Source of the DNA: Clytia hemisphaerica
Lineage: Eukaryota > Cnidaria > Hydrozoa > Leptothecata > Clytiidae
NCBI GenBank assembly: GCA_902728285.1
Contig: CACVBU010000004.1
Coordinates: forward strand, 1,204,634 to 1,268,633
Length of the DNA: 64,000 bases
Direction of reading: 5' to 3'
The translations under genes were made by a program, and so were the position numbers. Positions within the stretch are counted from its first letter, which is position 1. Every line of letters begins with the position of its first letter. Of this stretch, positions 32,935 through 44,849 are shown piece after piece. Below the pieces are notes generated by a model, which did no database searches, was not told the DNA's origin, and saw nothing but the letters and a program-made list of their open reading frames with translations.

Positions 32935-33620
32935 CATCCCAACCAATCTAACACGCCGACAATGCTCATCCAAACTTGGAGAATTATACGACATCTCAGG
33001 CATCGTCACACCTTTCATTGCAACAATGAAGATGGACATGCATCAAATCGTCAAGCACAAATTTGAATGGGATGATACCTTACCTGACAACTTCCGCAAC
33101 ATGTGGGTATCACACTTCGAAATGATGAAAGAGATAAAGACCATCTAATATAAACGCGCTATTGTACCAGAAGAGGCCGTTAATCTCAACATCGAAACCC
33201 TTGACTTTGGCGATGCCAGTGAATATTTGGCATGTTAAGCAATTTACGTCCGTTTTAAGCTCAAAGATGAAACATACTCATGCCAACTCATCTTCGCAAG
33301 ATCGCAAGTCTTAGAGGAAACAACCCAACCAAGAGGAGAGCTCCTGGCAGCCCTTCTCAACAGTCATACTGGCCAAACAGTCAAGCTAGCATTTGGAGAT
33401 CGTCATAAATCGTCAATCAAATTCACCGACTCTCAAATCGCTCTATACTGGATCTGCAACCCAAACCTTGATCTGATGAAGTGGACAAGAAACAGAATCA
33501 TCCAAATTCTACGCTTCACTGACCGATCTCAATGGTTCTATGTCAAATTAGAAGACATGATTGCCGACATCGGAACTCGCAGATTCTCATCTGTCGACAC
33601 CATCAATAAAGAATCAGACT
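32935..33620 (+). pseudogene. Pao-2 connection and RNase H
   Basis: After the frameshift near 32910 the frame reads DISGIVTPFIATMKMDMHQI and KEIKTI-TAA (33146-33148)-YKRAIVPE. RNase H follows with TLDFGDASEYLAC (first Asp), TAA (33236-33238), SCQLIFARSQV, TQPRGELLAALL (Glu) and KFTDSQIALYWIC (second Asp). The enzyme would remove template RNA. Two nonsense codons are visible. Confidence 0.8.
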
Positions 33621-35349
33621 GGATCAATGGATACAGTTGGATGAAGTTACCTTCTACACTGTTTCCATCCCTATCAAAGGGTAAGATCCAACTCGGTGCT
33701 CAAGAACGTCAATTGGCTTATAAAGAATGCAATCCAGAAGCGAAGTCATTCTTTTCATCTTCAATCATCATAGCAGATGAGGTCGCTAAACGATACAAGC
33801 TTTCAAATTATCTCGTTGATCCAAACGCCAGGAAATTTTCTTCTATTGTACGTATCTTGGTTATCATTAGAAAATTCATCAAAACTCATCTCAAGATCTC
33901 ATCACTTCGCCCGAAACATCTTCAAACAAAGATTCAAGAGGATGACTTAGATGAAGCAAGGAATTACCTCTTCAGAAAGGCAACATTGGAAATCAACACC
34001 TTTGTACCTACGAACAAGGTGAAGAAAATCTCGGAAATGAAAGATGGAATCTTGTACTATACAGGACGAATTCTTCCAACAGATAACGTCACGATTCTTG
34101 GCAATGCAACAAATGTCATGAAGGATCTAGGAGCACTTCACTTTCATGTACCAATCATCGATCGACATTCACCGCTGGCATATGCCATTGTAAACGACAT
34201 CCATTGGAATCATCCGACAGTCAGCCACACAGGAGTTGAAACCACTTGGAGATATATCCTTCAAGTAGCATAAATCATTGAAGGAAGATACCTCGTGAAA
34301 CAGATTCGATCCTTATGCGCCAAATGTCGATTCTTGATGAAACAACAACTTGATGTATCTATGGGGCCCACGCCACTAGACAGTCTCAACATCGCTCCAG
34401 CCTTCTATTGCTCCCAAACCGACTTGGCTGGACCATTTTTATCCTACTCAAATCATCACAAACGAACAACAGTTAAAATCTGGTTAATCGTTTTCTGTTG
34501 CGCAACCACAACTGCCGTGAAGATCAAGCTGATGGAAGATTACACAACGACATCCTTTGTGCAAGCATTCACACGTTTGGCATGTGAAGTTGGCTACCCA
34601 AAGAAATTACTTGTTGATGAAGGGAGTCAGCTTCTCAAGGGATGTAAGTCAATGCAACTCAACTTCCAAGACATCAAGGCCAAGATTGAGGCAAAATCAT
34701 CTATCGAGTTCAGTACCTGCCCAGTTGGTGGACACAACTTCCATGGTCGAGTCGAAAGAAAGATTAGAGAAATTCGAAAATCATTGGAGAAATCTGTCCA
34801 CCTTGAAAGACTCTCCATGATGCAATGGGAAACCCTTGCAGCATCCATCTCCAACTCAATAAACAATCTACCTTTGGCAATAAAAAGAAAGGTGACTTTG
34901 AATTCGCAGACCTCATCACTCCGAACAGACTCATTCTCGGGAGGAACAATGACCGCTGTCCAACCGAACTTCTGTCAATATCAGATGATTTTGATAAAAT
35001 CATCCGTTCCAATGGGAAAATCTTCAATGCGTGGTTTGAGTGTTGGTTAACCTCGCATGTACCATCATTGATGCACCAACCTAAATAGTTTAACTACGAT
35101 TGTGATCTACAACCAGGTGACGTTATTTTGTTCACCAAACAGGATTCTGCCATCGCTTCAACTTATCAATATGGTCGTATCAAATCAGTAAATTGTTGTC
35201 GTTATAATGCCATTCGTGATGTTGTGGTTGAATATCAGAATAGTAATGAGAATACAAAGCGTTTAACGACACGTGCTGTGAGGACTTTGATTTTGATATT
35301 GGGAGCTGATGAGATTGATTTATCAAAGGAATTGTTCAAATTGAAATGA
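33476..35349 (+). pseudogene. Pao-2 integrase and C-terminal domain
   Basis: Long open frame from RNase H (MIADIGTRRF) through SWMKLPSTLFPSL to the integrase. Zinc-binding residues are HPTVSHTGVETTW and, after TAA (34271-34273), CAKC (34316-34327). The catalytic triad is visible: QTDLAGPF (D), LLVDEGSQLLKG (D), HGRVERKIREIRKSL (E). A frameshift near 34885 leads into the C-terminal domain typical of Pao (ITPNRLILGRNNDR, WLTSHVPSLMHQPK, TAG at 35086-35088, PGDVILFTKQDS) and the closing RAVRTLILI; stop near 35349. It inserts cDNA into the target. All catalytic residues persist, but three lesions disable it. Confidence 0.85.
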
Positions 35350-35556
35350 TTTGCAAAATTTGCAATTTAAATTAATCTACAAATCCTAAATGTGATTTGA
35401 TGTTTTATGAAAAAATTCAAAAATAAAATAAAAATTATTAAACTTTAACATATTCAAGAAAAATTTATTTAATACATTTATTTCAATTAGTATATTTTCA
35501 AGTATTTTCAATATTCATATAATTTCTATTAGTATTTTTCATATCTGTTGGGGGAG
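35350..35556 (+). other. Pao-2 3' untranslated region and polypurine tract
   Basis: AT-rich sequence after the pol stop, ending in GTTGGGGGAG directly before the right LTR. The purine run is the expected plus-strand primer. Confidence 0.8.
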
Positions 35557-36369
35557 TGTAACGGCTAAGCCTTTTCAGTTCAGTGTTTTGCTCATCATTT
35601 TTGGCATTCCCTCACATTTTGTTCAGGTTTTCTGTGTGTTTCTCATTTTTCTCGGTTTTTCAGTTTTTCTCATGTTTTCTGCATTTTCAGTGTTTTTCCG
35701 TTCTCAGTGTTCACTATTTTGGATTCTAATTTGTTTATTTATGTTAATTTATTCAAAATATGCATTTTTCCAATTTTTGGTTTTGGTCAGTAATTTATAC
35801 ATTTTTATCATTTATCAACTTTGACCTATGACCTAGAATTTATCATTCTGTAAATTACACATTTTCTAGAATTTGCTATTTAAGCAAGGACTTTCATTTT
35901 CACATCAGTTCAACAAGAGATTTCATGGAGTGAACATCAAATTTTTCCAACCTCAAACATAAACTTATAAACTTTTCTCTCATCAATATGAGTTTAGTTT
36001 ATTAAATTTTATCATACCACTGCCTGGATTATTCCAGCCTCACACTTCAGGCAAGCTGGTAAGTTTTTTCAGCCATCTTGTTTTTGTCGGTCATTTTGTT
36101 TTTTTTCTGTCTTGATGCTTTGCATCATGAGGCATTAAGATTAGGCTACGACTAGCTTACTTTATTTTCAACTAATACTATTCAATCAATTCATCAATCA
36201 ATATTCAAATTTATACATTCAAACAGGCTTATACTTTAGTTTTACTTTAGACTTTTTACTTGTGATCAATATTTAGTATTTTTTCAATTTTCAGTTTGAG
36301 CATTACCATCACACATGTTACAAACACATGTGACCGCTTACAATTTATTCATCCCCACTCCGTGAATCA
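35557..36369 (+). mobile_element. Pao-2 right LTR
   Basis: Starts TGTAACGGCTAAGCC immediately after the purine tract and ends near CCGTGAATCA. It is about 30 bases shorter than the left LTR because of scattered indels. Confidence 0.85.
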
Positions 36370-36472
36370 GGCTCTAGTTTATTTTCTAATTGTAATTTTT
36401 CAGTTTGAATTTATTTTCTAGAATTGTAATTTTTCAGTTTGAACATTATCAACATTATCAAATTCCCCAACA
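36370..36472 (+). mobile_element. Left LTR of Pao-C, second part
   Basis: Resumes with CTCTAGTTTATTTTCTAATT and ends CCCCAACA, as in copy A (16366). A ~40-base internal duplication (TTTATTTTCTA..TTTTTCAGTTTGAA) is present that copy A lacks. Confidence 0.8.
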
Positions 36473-36696
36473 TTCAAACGGAGTCTTACGTCATTCAACG
36501 GGAACCTGCCCATTCAATTTCAAACACGGAATCGTTCATCAATTCAAACGAATATCCGTCTTATCAATCGGTGATCCATTCTCTCAGTTTGGTGATCCAC
36601 TCAACAACGTCCACTCAACAGGAGACCTATCAATTTGGAATCCACTCAACAGGACACACCCAATAATTCACATGACGGCGGGGATTCAACATGGCA

Positions 36697-38297
36697 ATGA
36701 ACCTAAGACTACTCGAACGTATAGACTACACTGAACCAAAGGAGAAACGAGACGTTCGACCAAAAACCAGTAAAACCACATCCAAAGATACACCCAAAGA
36801 CACATCCAAGGTCACGCCCGAAGTCACACCCAAAGATGACGACACAATCGAGGCCATGCCCAAGGATAACACGTCCGAGGTACTGAAACCGATACCTCAA
36901 GATATCACTCAACTCGAAATCGATATTATGGTTGCAATCGAGGATATTGATGACTTGATTGAGGAGAATACATCCTTTGATGACATCACTACCTCGAAAC
37001 TCGAGCAACATCGAACCAATCTTCGACGATTACGAAATATCTTCATGAGAAATTATCCACAGTCTGACCTGCTTTCCGAGATCAAAGTCATCTTGGACGT
37101 AAAAATCAAGTCCTATATCAACAACAACTCCAAAGAACAACAACATGAACAACAACACCAAAGACAAAATGAAGCAAGACGAAATCCAATGAAAACAAAG
37201 GTCAATCGAGTTCCTCGTCACCAACATTAATCGAGATCTGAAGGAACTTACAGAACAATTTTCCAAGAATACAGAAACTGCAACTGACGAGGATATATCG
37301 AAATGGAAAAAGGAGATACCCCATCTTTCATCAAAGGTCGACAAGGTTGCAGACAACATCAAAACCCGCATGCAATGACGCAGTAATGATGCATCCTACG
37401 AGACAACACTCAAGAACATCAGCGAACAATTCGAAATGCTATTCAATCTCAAGAAGAGTTTCATCTCAGACATCAATGATGAGCTTACAGCCAGAGACAT
37501 CGAAAAGAGTCGCGTCTTCAATCGTTCTCGACTAAACGACAAAATCGAAAAGTTCTCCGGATACGACAGTAAGATCGATTTCTTTACCTTTCGTACAAAC
37601 TTTTAAAAACTCCGTCTGCAGATAACACCAAAGAGATTCTTACCTGAGCTGTTATAGAACAACTTCCTCACAGACCACGCCCTTAACTTAGTTAATCTTG
37701 ATGACATCGACATAATATGGGAGAGATTGAAAGGTGTTTATGGTAACCCAAAGATGATGCTATCCAAGAGGCTTCTTCAACTTCAAACATTGGACGTCAG
37801 CAAATCAACGAAACCTGAAAAAGCTATCAACAGTCTTACCAAAGTCATCAACGTGCTTTAAGATCTGATGAGATTAGCACAAGAACACAACATTGAAGAG
37901 TACCTATACTATGGTAAGGACTCAACACCATCTACCAGCTGATCGGTGATGTACACAAAACGAAATTCCTAGACACCATCCGTACCGACGACCTCGAACA
38001 ACAAGAAATCTGGTCAAAACTCATATCCTTCCTGGACCATCAGAAGAGGATCCATCAACAAAGACCTATGATCCAAGGACCAACACCTGATCCAAACAAG
38101 AGAGATCCAAAGATCCAAAGAAAGACTCACCACCATTCAGACGAGGTCCATCATCTCACCACACTGATGGTCAATAGAATCGTCGTCCACCTGATCAACT
38201 CAACTCCTTCATATGTCCAGCCACAAATCATGTTGCAACGAATGGACCACAACGAAGCAAGATCGTCCAATACTTCGCATGTCCGGTATTCGTCAAC
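36697..38297 (+). pseudogene. Pao-C Gag
   Basis: Near-identical to copy A's Gag: MNLRLLERIDYTEPKEKRD, a KDTPKDTSK repeat, helices, then the frameshift in 37145-37230. It shares TGA (37376-37378) and TAG (37654-37656) with copy A. Private lesions: TAA after NVL (about 37859), a frameshift near 37917 and more near 38115-38190. The knuckle SSYVQPQIM... is shifted relative to copy A's CFICQATNHVATNG. Confidence 0.8.
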
Positions 38298-40331
38298 ATG
38301 ACTCCTATTGAACTTTTCAATGCACTCAAATCCAAAGGACTCTGTTTCCAATGCTTGTATCCTAGAGCCAAGTACGACCAAGGGAAACATAAGGAGGGAC
38401 GTTGCCAAAAGATCTTCTGCTGCAAAGATACTCTCCATGACAAGTTTACTCACAAGAAACACGTGCTGGTTAGTGACGAACATAAATCTACCCAGGAGAA
38501 CAAAGATCAGTTTGACTTCTACAAATCAAGATGCATCAGCAAGATCCAACAACTAGAAGCGTTCAGCAAAGACATGCGTCTCACCTATCACTTCAGCCCA
38601 GACAAACCAGAGCCCAATGATCATCAAGCCATCTATGTGTTGCAAACGATTGAAGTTGACCAACAGCAATTCACTTATTTCTACGACAATGGATGCAAGA
38701 ATTATGTCATCAAGTTCGATGCAACCAAACGACTGGGTAGTAATCGAGCCAAACAGATAATCTCAAGACCAATTCCTGTTGGCGGCGTTAGAGGTGACAC
38801 AACACAATCAACACATGGAATCTATACCTTCTCGTTAGCACTGGCAATCAACAATGATGCAGAGATGACTGGAGTTCGTCTCGACACACTCACTGCGACC
38901 TTTCCCTTCTATCCATTGCAAGGAAAAGTGGAGAACGACATTCAGCACAGTTGGGAGGACTCTGGCCACGACATCAATCATCTTCCAAGACTGCCAGCAA
39001 TGGTTGGAGGAGACGTCGACGTGATGATAGGTTTACGTTATTTTCGTTTCTTTCCCAAATTCATCCATCAGTTACCTTCTGGTTTGACCATCTACCAATC
39101 ACAATTCAAGAACATCGATGGATCTTATGGTCCCCATGAGGTATTCACAAGTATCGGAAATCATCATCACTCAACTTCGTCACAGTTTGTAGCAAGTCAA
39201 CTCGAAGCAGCAAATTTCGGTTTTTACATTGATCCAGATATTCGATTACTTGGATCAGCTACCTTCAGTGAAGTTCGACATGACTTGTATTTCACTAACA
39301 ACTCAACTTACCAAATCAACAATGACGAATCCGAACCATCAACTTCATACATCACCAATCTTCATGAAAAGTTCGAATCAATTGGTACAGACCTTAACTA
39401 TCGCTGTGTCAATTGTCGAAAGTCTTCAACCTGTAAAAACCATTCTTCAGAAGATTCCATTAGCATCCAAGAGGAGGTCGAGCAAGACTTGATTAATCGC
39501 TCCATCACCATCGACTCATACAATTGTTCATCGATTGCTAATATTCCACTAATCCACGATCCTCTGGTCAAACTGGCACCAAATCGAGATATTGCACTTC
39601 GCGTTTACATACAACAGCTTAAATGTTTGGAAAAGCATCAAGACGATAAGGACGACATCCTCATCTCAGAGAAGAAACTGCAACACCTGGGATTCGTCGA
39701 ATATGTCAAGAATTTGCCCACTGACATCCAAAAGCATCTATCAGAATCTCAGATAAAGAATGTCATACCATGGAGGGCTGTATGGAAAGGCTCTTCTATA
39801 TCGACACCATGCAGAATTGTCTTTGACGCTTCCATGCCGACATCGACTGGATTTTCACTCAATGACGTTCTAGCAAAAGGAAGGAACTCAATGAACAAGC
39901 TACTCGAAATTTTTCTGAGGTGGAGAGGACATCGCATCATGACACTAATAAATGGTGTCAAATCATCCGGAAAGCAAGCCGAAACAGCACTTCGAGAAAC
40001 CGTCAAAATACATCGCAAAGACGAACTAGAGGTAGCTAGAGTCATCACTGAGGACGTTTACATCGATGATTGCCTGTCTGGGGGTGATCAAATCAGTACC
40101 ATCAAACTTCTATGTCAATCAATCGATCAAATTCGATCGTATGGTGGATTCACATTGAAAGGATTCACAATATCTGGAGAAGAACCGAAAGACTCTCTAA
40201 CAGCCGATGGCACCACAATCTCAGTCGTTGAAATGAAGTGGCATCCAAAGAATGACCTCATATCCTTCGACATCAACCTTGACTTCGCCAAGATATATCG
40301 TGGTAAGAAACTTGGTGAATGCAAAGAATAA
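38298..40331 (+). pseudogene. Pao-C protease-RT, longest open frame (677 codons), RT motif A deleted
   Basis: A long open reading frame covers LCFQCLYPRAKYDQGKH, the protease FYDNGCKNYVIKFD (about 38680), the linker GGDVDVMIGLRYF and CVNCRKSSTCKNH, and RT from FDASMPTSTGFSLNDV to the YIDD box in DVYIDDCLSGGD (about 40051-40080). Between RWRGHRI and MTLINGVKSSG an in-frame deletion of about 125 bases removes motif A (FHTDVQKMY in copy A). So the longest ORF in the window still lacks a catalytic Asp. CATC occurs at both deletion ends in copy A. The frame ends after LGECKE at TAA (about 40329). Confidence 0.85.
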
Positions 40332-40388
40332 CCAGAATAATCTGTTTATCAAAGGCTGCCGAGATTTTAGACATGACAGGACTGCTTA

Positions 40389-40661
40389 CTCTCGGGTACC
40401 TAATAGCCGGGTGTTTGGAATAAGCGGGGGGGTTGGAAAAAATCTCAAAACTTAATAAGCGGGGGGGGGTTGGAATAAAAATGTCCTGGGTGGAAAATTT
40501 TGGAAAAGGAGGCTAATACAGCAGAATTAGGACAAAAGAGGGAACTTTCAAAAACATTTTCCCAAAAATTAATAAGTGGGAGGGTTGGAATAAGAATGTC
40601 CTGGGTGGAAAATTTTCGAAAAATTAATTAGCGGGGGGGGCGGCTATTAGGTACCCGAGAG
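40389..40661. mobile_element. 273-bp MITE with TA duplication
   Basis: The inverted ends share about 20 bases starting CTCTCGGGTACCTAATAG. TA flanks both sides (40387-40388 and 40662-40663). Copy A carries the empty site, ACTACTTACTCCTATCAC, with TA at 20300-20301. The inside has two diverged ~100-base direct repeats (AATAAG.GGG, GTCCTGGGTGGAAAATTTT) and G-runs. TA targeting suggests a Tc1/mariner-type transposase acting in trans. Confidence 0.9.
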
Positions 40662-41226
40662 TACTCCTATCACAGCGACATTTAAGCTGGACATTCACGA
40701 TCTCGTTCAACGTAAATTAGCATGGGATGACGAATTACCAGCCAACCTTTATGACATATGGATCAATCATTTCGACCTTATGGAGGAGATCAAGACGATC
40801 ACATATCAACGAGCCATTGTTCCACAAGATTCAACATCACTGAAGATCGACACCCTCGACTTTACTGATGCCAGTCCATCAATGATATGTTCAGAAATCT
40901 ACGTTCGATTCCCAGTACCAGATGGATATTCTTGTCAACTCATCTTTGCTCGATCAAAGTTACTAAACGATACAACACAACCAAGAGGAGAGCTGGCAGC
41001 TGCAATTCTCAATGCCCACACAAGAGAGGTTGTTCGAAAAGCCTTCAAGCAAGATCACATTGCACACAAGTTCACTGATAATAAAATTACACTCCATTGG
41101 ATTTGCAACAAAAGTCGACCACTTAAGCAATGGGTTCGGAATCGACTTGTAGAAATCCTACGCTTCACCAACAAGGACAGCTTGAAGTACATCAAATCAA
41201 CAGACATGATAGCTGAACAGACGTAA
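40662..41226 (+). pseudogene. Pao-C connection and RNase H
   Basis: Resumes after the MITE with PITATFKLDIHDLVQ and continues to MEEIKTITYQRAIVPQD. RNase H residues are TLDFTDASPSM, TQPRGELAAAIL and KFTDNKITLHWIC. The frame is intact from 40780 to 41226, then shifts at DMIAEQT (a few bases deleted relative to copy A's DMIDDLGTRR). Confidence 0.8.
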
Positions 41227-42856
41227 CACATCACTGGATCTCATCAAACCAGATTCACCTTGGTACAACGGATATGCATGGATGGGGAAACCATCATCAA
41301 TGTTCCCTTCACTTTCACCAGAAGACATCTCGCTGGATCAATCTGAACTCCAACAAGCATCCAAAGAAGTACGTGCTGCTCAAGTGCATCACATCTCATC
41401 CAATCAAGACCAGCTTCAGAGGAGGTACGTATTTTCCTCCTATTTTATTGATCCAAACAAGCACATATTCAGTACAGTCGTTCGTATTATGGCGCTAGTC
41501 TTCAAATACATCAACATCATCTTCGATCCAAAACGGAAACAACCTATATCTTCTCGTACACTATCAAAATGTACAAACACTTCACAAAAAGCTTTAGTTA
41601 TTTCAGATTCATTGCTTCGATGAGCAGAGCAATACTTCTACAGGAAAGGAACGTCAGAAGTCAAAGAGTTCGTATCATTATCAAAGTATTCAAATGCTTC
41701 AATCGAAAAGGATGGAATTCTCACATACACAGGACGAATTCTACCAACTGATTCTGTTACCCTCATTGGGAAGGCTACACAACGAATGCTAGATCTTTAA
41801 TCGACATCGTTTTGTGTCCCAATCTTGGAGACACCAATCGCCTACAGTATCGTCAACGACATCCATTGGAACCACATCACTGCTTCACATACTGGTGTGG
41901 AGACCACTTATGGAGATATGTTCTTCAGAAAGTTTTCATCATCGAAGGAAGGAGCCTGGTCAAGTCAATTCGATCAACTTGTGAAAGATGTCGATATCTT
42001 CTCAAGAAAACCATCGACGTATCCATGGGACCATTATCACCTGACAACCTGATGATTGCTCCAATCTTCTACGTATCTCAAGTCGATTTGTGTTGTCAAT
42101 TTGAATCATACTCGTATCACAACAAGAGGGCCACTGTCAAGATCTGGTATGCTGTCTTCTGCTGTGCTACTACCACTACCATCAGTATCAAGTGCATGGA
42201 GGATTACTCGACAAAAGCATCCCTACAAGCATTCACTCGACTATCGTGCGAAGTTGGGTATCCATGTCGACTGGTCACTGATGAGGGTAGCCAACTCGTC
42301 AAGGCTTGCGAAACACTTCAAATTGATTTTCATGACATCTAACGTCGTCTCTTCAAGGAATCCAATGTCGATATCAACACTTGTCCAGTTGGAGGCCACA
42401 ATATGAATGGTCTCGTGGAACGGAAGATTTGTGAAGTCAAGAAGTCCATCCAAAAATCAGTCTCCAATCAACGATTATCAATCATGCAATGGGAAACATT
42501 CGCATCTCGGGCAGCAAACAGCATCAATGACCTGCCATTAGGCATTGTGACTACGATGGAGACTTGCAATCATTGAATATCATCACACCAAATAGACTGA
42601 AACTTGGATGAAACAACGACAGAAGCCCAACCGGGGAATTCAGATTGTCAGGAAATTCATCAAAGATTATTCTACAAAATCAAGCAATCTTCGATTCTTG
42701 GTTCGAGCTATGGTTAACCTCACACGTCCCTGGACTGATCGCCAAGCCGAAGTGGTTCAAATCAGAAACCAGCTTAAAGAAAGGTGACGTTTTTCTATTT
42801 ACCAAGCAAGATTCACCGATACGTTCACATTACCAGTTTGGAATGGTCGAATCCGT
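41227..42856 (+). pseudogene. Pao-C integrase
   Basis: Frames change several times (41260, 41620, 41800, 42345, 42550), but the order is clear: KPSSMFPSLSPEDIS, ASHTGVETT and CERCRY (zinc), YVSQVDLCCQF (first Asp), RLVTDEGSQLVKA (second Asp), NGLVERKICEVKKS (Glu), then SWFELWLTSHVPGLIAKPKW. A TAA at the end of the MVESV segment lies at 42857-42859. All three catalytic acids remain, unlike copy A. It is broken by frameshifts. Confidence 0.8.
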
Positions 42857-42859
42857 TAA

Positions 42860-43220
42860 GGCCGGCGCAAATGAATCCAGCATTCAATCCAACATTTCCA
42901 ATTCATTGTTGGAGAAAATGTTGGATGGAAAGTCACGTGGAAAAATTCGGAAAGTTGCATGAAAAGTCATTTGCGCAAAAACGTCAAACATTTTCATCCA
43001 ACATGATTACGCAAATGCGTCCAACATTGAAACCAACATAAAAGTGACGTCAATCTCATAAAAAATGTTGGATGAAAAGTTTGATAGTGATCAAACTTCA
43101 TCCAACATGATTTCCAGCAATTTTCTTAAAAAGTTGCAATTTTATGACTTGCACAAATGAAGCCAACATTTGATCCAACAATAATGTTGGGTCAAATGCT
43201 GGATTTATTTGCGCCGGGCT
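42860..43220. mobile_element. 361-bp MITE with TTAA duplication
   Basis: Inverted ends (G/A)GCC(C)GGCGCAAAT.AATCCAGC flank the element. TTAA precedes it (42856-42859) and follows it (43221-43224). The inside repeats CATCCAACAT / ATGTTGGATG in both orientations about ten times. TTAA duplication is the hallmark of piggyBac-type insertion. No ORF is credible. Confidence 0.8.
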
Positions 43221-43224
43221 TTAA

Positions 43225-43403
43225 AATCGATCGAGACGAGAAAGTTCGAAAAGTTAAGGTTCGTTATCAAAATGCTTCAGAGAATACTCATCGTTTTACA
43301 TTTCGTTCTGTTCGAAACCTTGTGGTTATTCATCGTATGGATGAAACCTCTGTGATGTTGGACTTGTATAATACTAATCAATTTACCACCTGTGGTGGAG
43401 CAG
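43225..43403 (+). pseudogene. Pao-C Pol C-terminus
   Basis: After the MITE the frame reads KIDRDEKVRKVKVRYQN and TFRSVRNLVVIH, the usual end of a Pao integrase. It terminates in the first bases of the right LTR (GCAGTGTAG). Confidence 0.75.
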
Positions 43404-44214
43404 TGTAGGGTGAACTGCACCCTAATTCAATTTAATTTAACTAGCCGGTACCCGGCGTCGCACGCTGGTTAAGCTGTAGCTGAACGCACTAAAAGTCCTT
43501 TGGATGTTGAAGCTGGCTTAAAAAAGCGATCAAATAAAATTGGATCGTGTACTGTCCCCCCGTGATATAATTTTTTCTTTAAGTCAAAAGTTATTAGAAA
43601 GAGCATCGTTTTACTGTACCAGTGTCGTTGAAACGACTCTGCAGGTAGCTTTTTTATAGACTGGATGGCGCGATTAAGTGCGGCCCAGTAGTACATGGTA
43701 ATATGTTTTTGCCTGGGCGGACTGTAAAACAGTCAAAATCTGTTATTGATGTTTGTTTCTCATTCTTAATTATATTTTTCAACTTCGAGTAACTTTTTTG
43801 TTATTTGGATTTTAATTTTTTTTTCCAAAATGGCGACCTCGTCAAGTGCTCCTAGTCTACTTCACTGGACTCAACGTCATTAGAAATTATCAAAAAGCTA
43901 AGTTCAGCCAGAAGTAGACTCTAGTCCACTCTGCAGGTAGTTATTTTTTCTCGCTTCGCTCGTGTTGAATATGCCGTCCAGTTTAAATGACAATTTTTCA
44001 GGAAAAAGTGGGAAGGTCATAAAGAAGTGCAACTCTTTGTTTTTATCAGATCGAAAAAAACAAAAGACAATTCTAAGTTGCTTTTTTAAACCCTTGTCAT
44101 AACTTTAAACGAATTTAAACATAAAAAATGACGTACACACTTTTTAACAGTAACGACGACTTGAATATTTTTAAAGAAAGAAAGAGGTGAACTATAATGT
44201 TTTCTTATGCTTTA

Positions 44215-44849
44215 CACGTTTTTTTTTTTTTAAGAAACTAGTTTTACCAAGCAGCCTCAATGTTTCTTAAGAAATCGGCCTTTAGAGCCTTAAATGTTTC
44301 TTACATGTTTCTAAACTTTTTGACATATTCATAGTCTAGCAAGCTAGACGACTAATTCAGACATATTAGAAATAAAGCAAAAAAGTAAATTTTAGTCGTC
44401 TAGAAACCTTTGTGCACTAACTCCAAACAAAAAAGAAGTGTCAATATCGCAATTAAAATTTTTTCCCGCTCAAAAAAAATTCTTGAAAGTAAAATGTGTG
44501 TGGATTTGTGTGTTAAAAATGTTTCATTTGAGTTGATTTTATTTTGAGAGTTTGTTGTTGCTTAATAAATTGTTTTCTCGCTACGCAAGTTTCTTCCAGT
44601 CGTTTATACAAACTAAATCCCGTATCATTATTTGTGTTTATTATTTGTATTACATGCATTATAAACGACTCCAGTCTAACATATTCAGCGTTATGGAAGG
44701 CTGGATTGGAAGGTTCTTAAAAAGAACGAATTAAAAAATGTTATTTTCTCATTCTCAGCCTCAACATGTTTCTTAGATGTTTCTTAGTTTTTAGGTTTTC
44801 TGAGCCTCATGTTTCTTAAAAGTGTGTTTCTTAAAATTAAAAAAACGTG
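44215..44849. mobile_element. 635-bp MITE, CACGTTTTTT family, nested in Helitron B
   Basis: Ends are CACGTTTTTTTTTTTTAAG and the inverse (ATTAAAAAAACGTG), flanked by TA (44213-44214 and 44850-44851). GTTTCTTA motifs recur inside near both ends. The same ends occur at 60248-60493. The middle (44300-44740) is unrelated filler. Confidence 0.7.

Larger units (their letters stand above)
28215..36369 (+). mobile_element. BEL/Pao retrotransposon Pao-2, 8.15 kb, nested in Pao-C left LTR
   Basis: Left LTR 28215-29061, internal gag-pol 29109-35349, a purine tract GGGGGAG and right LTR 35557-36369. The host LTR stops at GATCAATT before 28215 and resumes at CTCTAGTTTATT after 36369, reconstituting copy A's GATCAATTTCTCTAG to within a few bases. 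A clean target duplication is not visible. It is a different Pao family from A/C: the LTRs share no obvious similarity and the proteins are clearly diverged. Confidence 0.9.

Noticed and set aside
28205-36380. Exact target duplication for Pao-2
   Set aside because: Flanks are GATCAATT and GGCTCTAG; no matching 4-6 bases could be defended.
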